Shown piece by piece: positions 63,110-64,000 of a stretch of DNA of 64,000 bases. Below the pieces are notes generated by a model that was given only the letters and a program-made list of their open reading frames with translations, was not told the DNA's origin and did not search any database. A program made the translations under genes and the position numbers. Source of the stretch: Halosaccharopolyspora lacisalsi (GTDB taxonomy: Bacteria; Actinomycetota; Actinomycetes; Mycobacteriales; Pseudonocardiaceae). The DNA is taken from the NCBI RefSeq assembly GCF_014137975.1, contig NZ_JACGWZ010000001.1:1302001-1366000 (forward strand). The letters run 5' to 3'. The first letter of the stretch is position 1. Each line of letters starts with the position of its first letter.

Positions 63110-64000
63110 GATCCTCCGCACTTCCTGCCGTTTCGGCTTCGGTGAGTGTTGCGAAATGGCGCAGCATCCGCTCCGCATCGGGATCGGTGCCGGTGAACAG
63201 GCGGAAGGCGTCGGCGGCCTGGAAGACCGCCATCCCGCCGCCGTCGAGGACGCGGCAGCCCCGAGCCCGTGCCGTGCGCACGAGTTCGGTGTTCAGCGGG
63301 CGATAGACGACGTCGGCCACCCACATCTCCGGCCGGAGCAGCTCGGCCGGGATCGGAAGGCCGGGATGGGCGGCCATCCCGGTGGGAGTGGCGTTGACCA
63401 GGCCGTCGGCTCGCCCCACGGCGCTGGCCAGTTCCTCGCCGTCTTCGTCCAGTCTGCCCGCCGTGGCGCGCTCGTCGCCGAAGTGCGCGCACAGCGAGCT
63501 CGCCAGTGCCGCGCTGCGGTGCGAGTCGACGTCGAGAACGCGGACCGATCCGGCCTCGAGGGTGAGCAGGGCGTGGGCGACGGCGGCGCCCGCCCCACCG
63601 GCGCCGAGCAGCGTCACGTTGCCCAGCGGGGCATCCGGCAGGCCCCGGTCGAGGTTGCGTGCGAAGCCCGACCAGTCGGTGTTGTGGCCGATGGCTCCAC
63701 CTTCGGTGAGCACCACGGTGTTGACCGCGTTCAGGGCCACGGCGTCGGGGGAGAGCTCGTCGAGATGTTCGAGGACGAGCTGCTTGCACGGGTGCGTGAT
63801 GTTGAGCCCGTCGTACTCGGCTGTCCGGGCGGCGGCCAGGATGTCGCCGATCGCGGTGGTCGGCATTCCGAGCTCGTCGAGGTCCATCCTGCGGTACAGG
63901 TAGCGCAGACCCAGCGCATCGGCCTCCCGCTCGTGCAGGGGCGGGGTCAGCGACGGTCCGATGCCCGAACCGACCAGCCCGACGAGGTAGCCGCTCTTGT
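63096..64000 (-). CDS. Shikimate/quinate dehydrogenase (5' end beyond right edge)
   Basis: The frame is open to the edge and reads from GYLVGLVGSGIGPSLTPPLHEREA, equivalent to the AroE substrate loop (S-x-S normally; here S-L-T). It continues with GLNITHPCKQ and its catalytic Lys, HNTDWSGFARNLDR, the NAD(P) motif LLGAGGAGAAVAHAL and LVNATPTGM. The Asp after the second strand (VLDVDSHRS) suggests NAD preference, typical of catabolic quinate/shikimate dehydrogenases. It overlaps the QuiC-type gene, so the pair probably serves quinate/shikimate catabolism. Only a few N-terminal residues are missing. Confidence 0.9.
   Translation of the reverse strand, partial: KSGYLVGLVGSGIGPSLTPPLHEREADALGLRYLYRRMDLDELGMPTTAIGDILAAARTAEYDGLNITHPCKQLVLEHLDELSPDAVALNAVNTVVLTEGGAIGHNTDWSGFARNLDRGLPDAPLGNVTLLGAGGAGAAVAHALLTLEAGSVRVLDVDSHRSAALASSLCAHFGDERATAGRLDEDGEELASAVGRADGLVNATPTGMAAHPGLPIPAELLRPEMWVADVVYRPLNTELVRTARARGCRVLDGGGMAVFQAADAFRLFTGTDPDAERMLRHFATLTEAETAGSAEDHADR

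Overview
The window is GC-rich actinobacterial DNA. The gene set includes an NAD/mycothiol-type formaldehyde dehydrogenase, a BioQ-like TetR gene with its operators, ectoine genes and a full glycine-betaine demethylation pathway. That combination suggests a salt-adapted actinomycete, plausibly of the Pseudonocardiales/Actinopolyspora type; the genus is inference. Intact metabolic operons alternate with belts of decayed insertion sequences and gene fragments.

Layout. 0-1.8 kb: a truncated alpha/beta hydrolase, a tyrosine-recombinase remnant and a frameshifted IS3 transposase. 1.8-8.8 kb (minus strand): a rearranged ectoine locus. ectA is followed by a PLP decarboxylase, an AcpS/beta-aminoacyl-thioester ammonia-lyase fusion, an AMP ligase and an acyl carrier protein, then ectC, ectB and an unknown gene. 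A divergent AraC/GlxA-type regulator and an MFS exporter lie at 9.3-11.8 kb. 11.8-13.6 kb: decayed hypothetical gene and IS5 transposase. 13.6-18.5 kb: TetR (BioQ type), a tandem operator and the tightly overlapped bioB-bioA-bioF-bioD operon. 18.5-19.5 kb: C-terminal fragments of an aminobutyraldehyde dehydrogenase and a BCCT transporter.

19.8-31.0 kb: an apparent catabolic regulon. It comprises ribBA, an FAD amine oxidase, a flavin reductase, an aldehyde dehydrogenase, an NtaA-type FMN monooxygenase, a 2-keto-4-pentenoate hydratase-like protein, a decayed SDR, an MFS transporter and an IclR regulator. Near-identical 15-bp palindromes sit in the two divergent promoter regions. The substrate is unknown, probably a nitrogen-containing compound. 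31-32.6 kb: IS3 and integrase remnants ending at a tRNA-3'-end-like sequence. A closely similar sequence occurs at 59.2 kb, so the stretch between may be an old island.

32.8-58.9 kb: a membrane diguanylate cyclase, a small PH-like protein, a CBS protein, an FdhF/YdeP-type molybdenum oxidoreductase, and then betaine catabolism. A Rieske oxygenase, its separate Rieske ferredoxin and FAD reductase, a dimethylglycine-dehydrogenase-like protein and heterotetrameric sarcosine oxidase (soxBDAG) take betaine to glycine. glyA and sdaA take glycine to serine and pyruvate. Released C1 units are handled by mycothiol-dependent formaldehyde dehydrogenase with an MBL-fold partner, FchA, FolD and PurU, with FdhF as a possible formate sink. 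A BCCT transporter brings in betaine. FolD lacks the expected catalytic lysine and ends in a 14-copy ADT repeat; the FchA gene next to it may supply the missing cyclohydrolase.

59-61.1 kb: remnants of IS256 and IS5 elements and the C-terminal piece of a large catalase. 61.2-64 kb: quinate/shikimate catabolism (a QuiC-type dehydratase and a shikimate/quinate dehydrogenase that runs off the right edge).

The most novel-looking system is the carrier-protein pathway embedded in the ectoine operon. One reading is aspartyl-ACP to beta-alanyl-ACP to acryloyl-ACP, possibly feeding a modified ectoine. That chemistry is inference; the gene order and domain content are seen directly.
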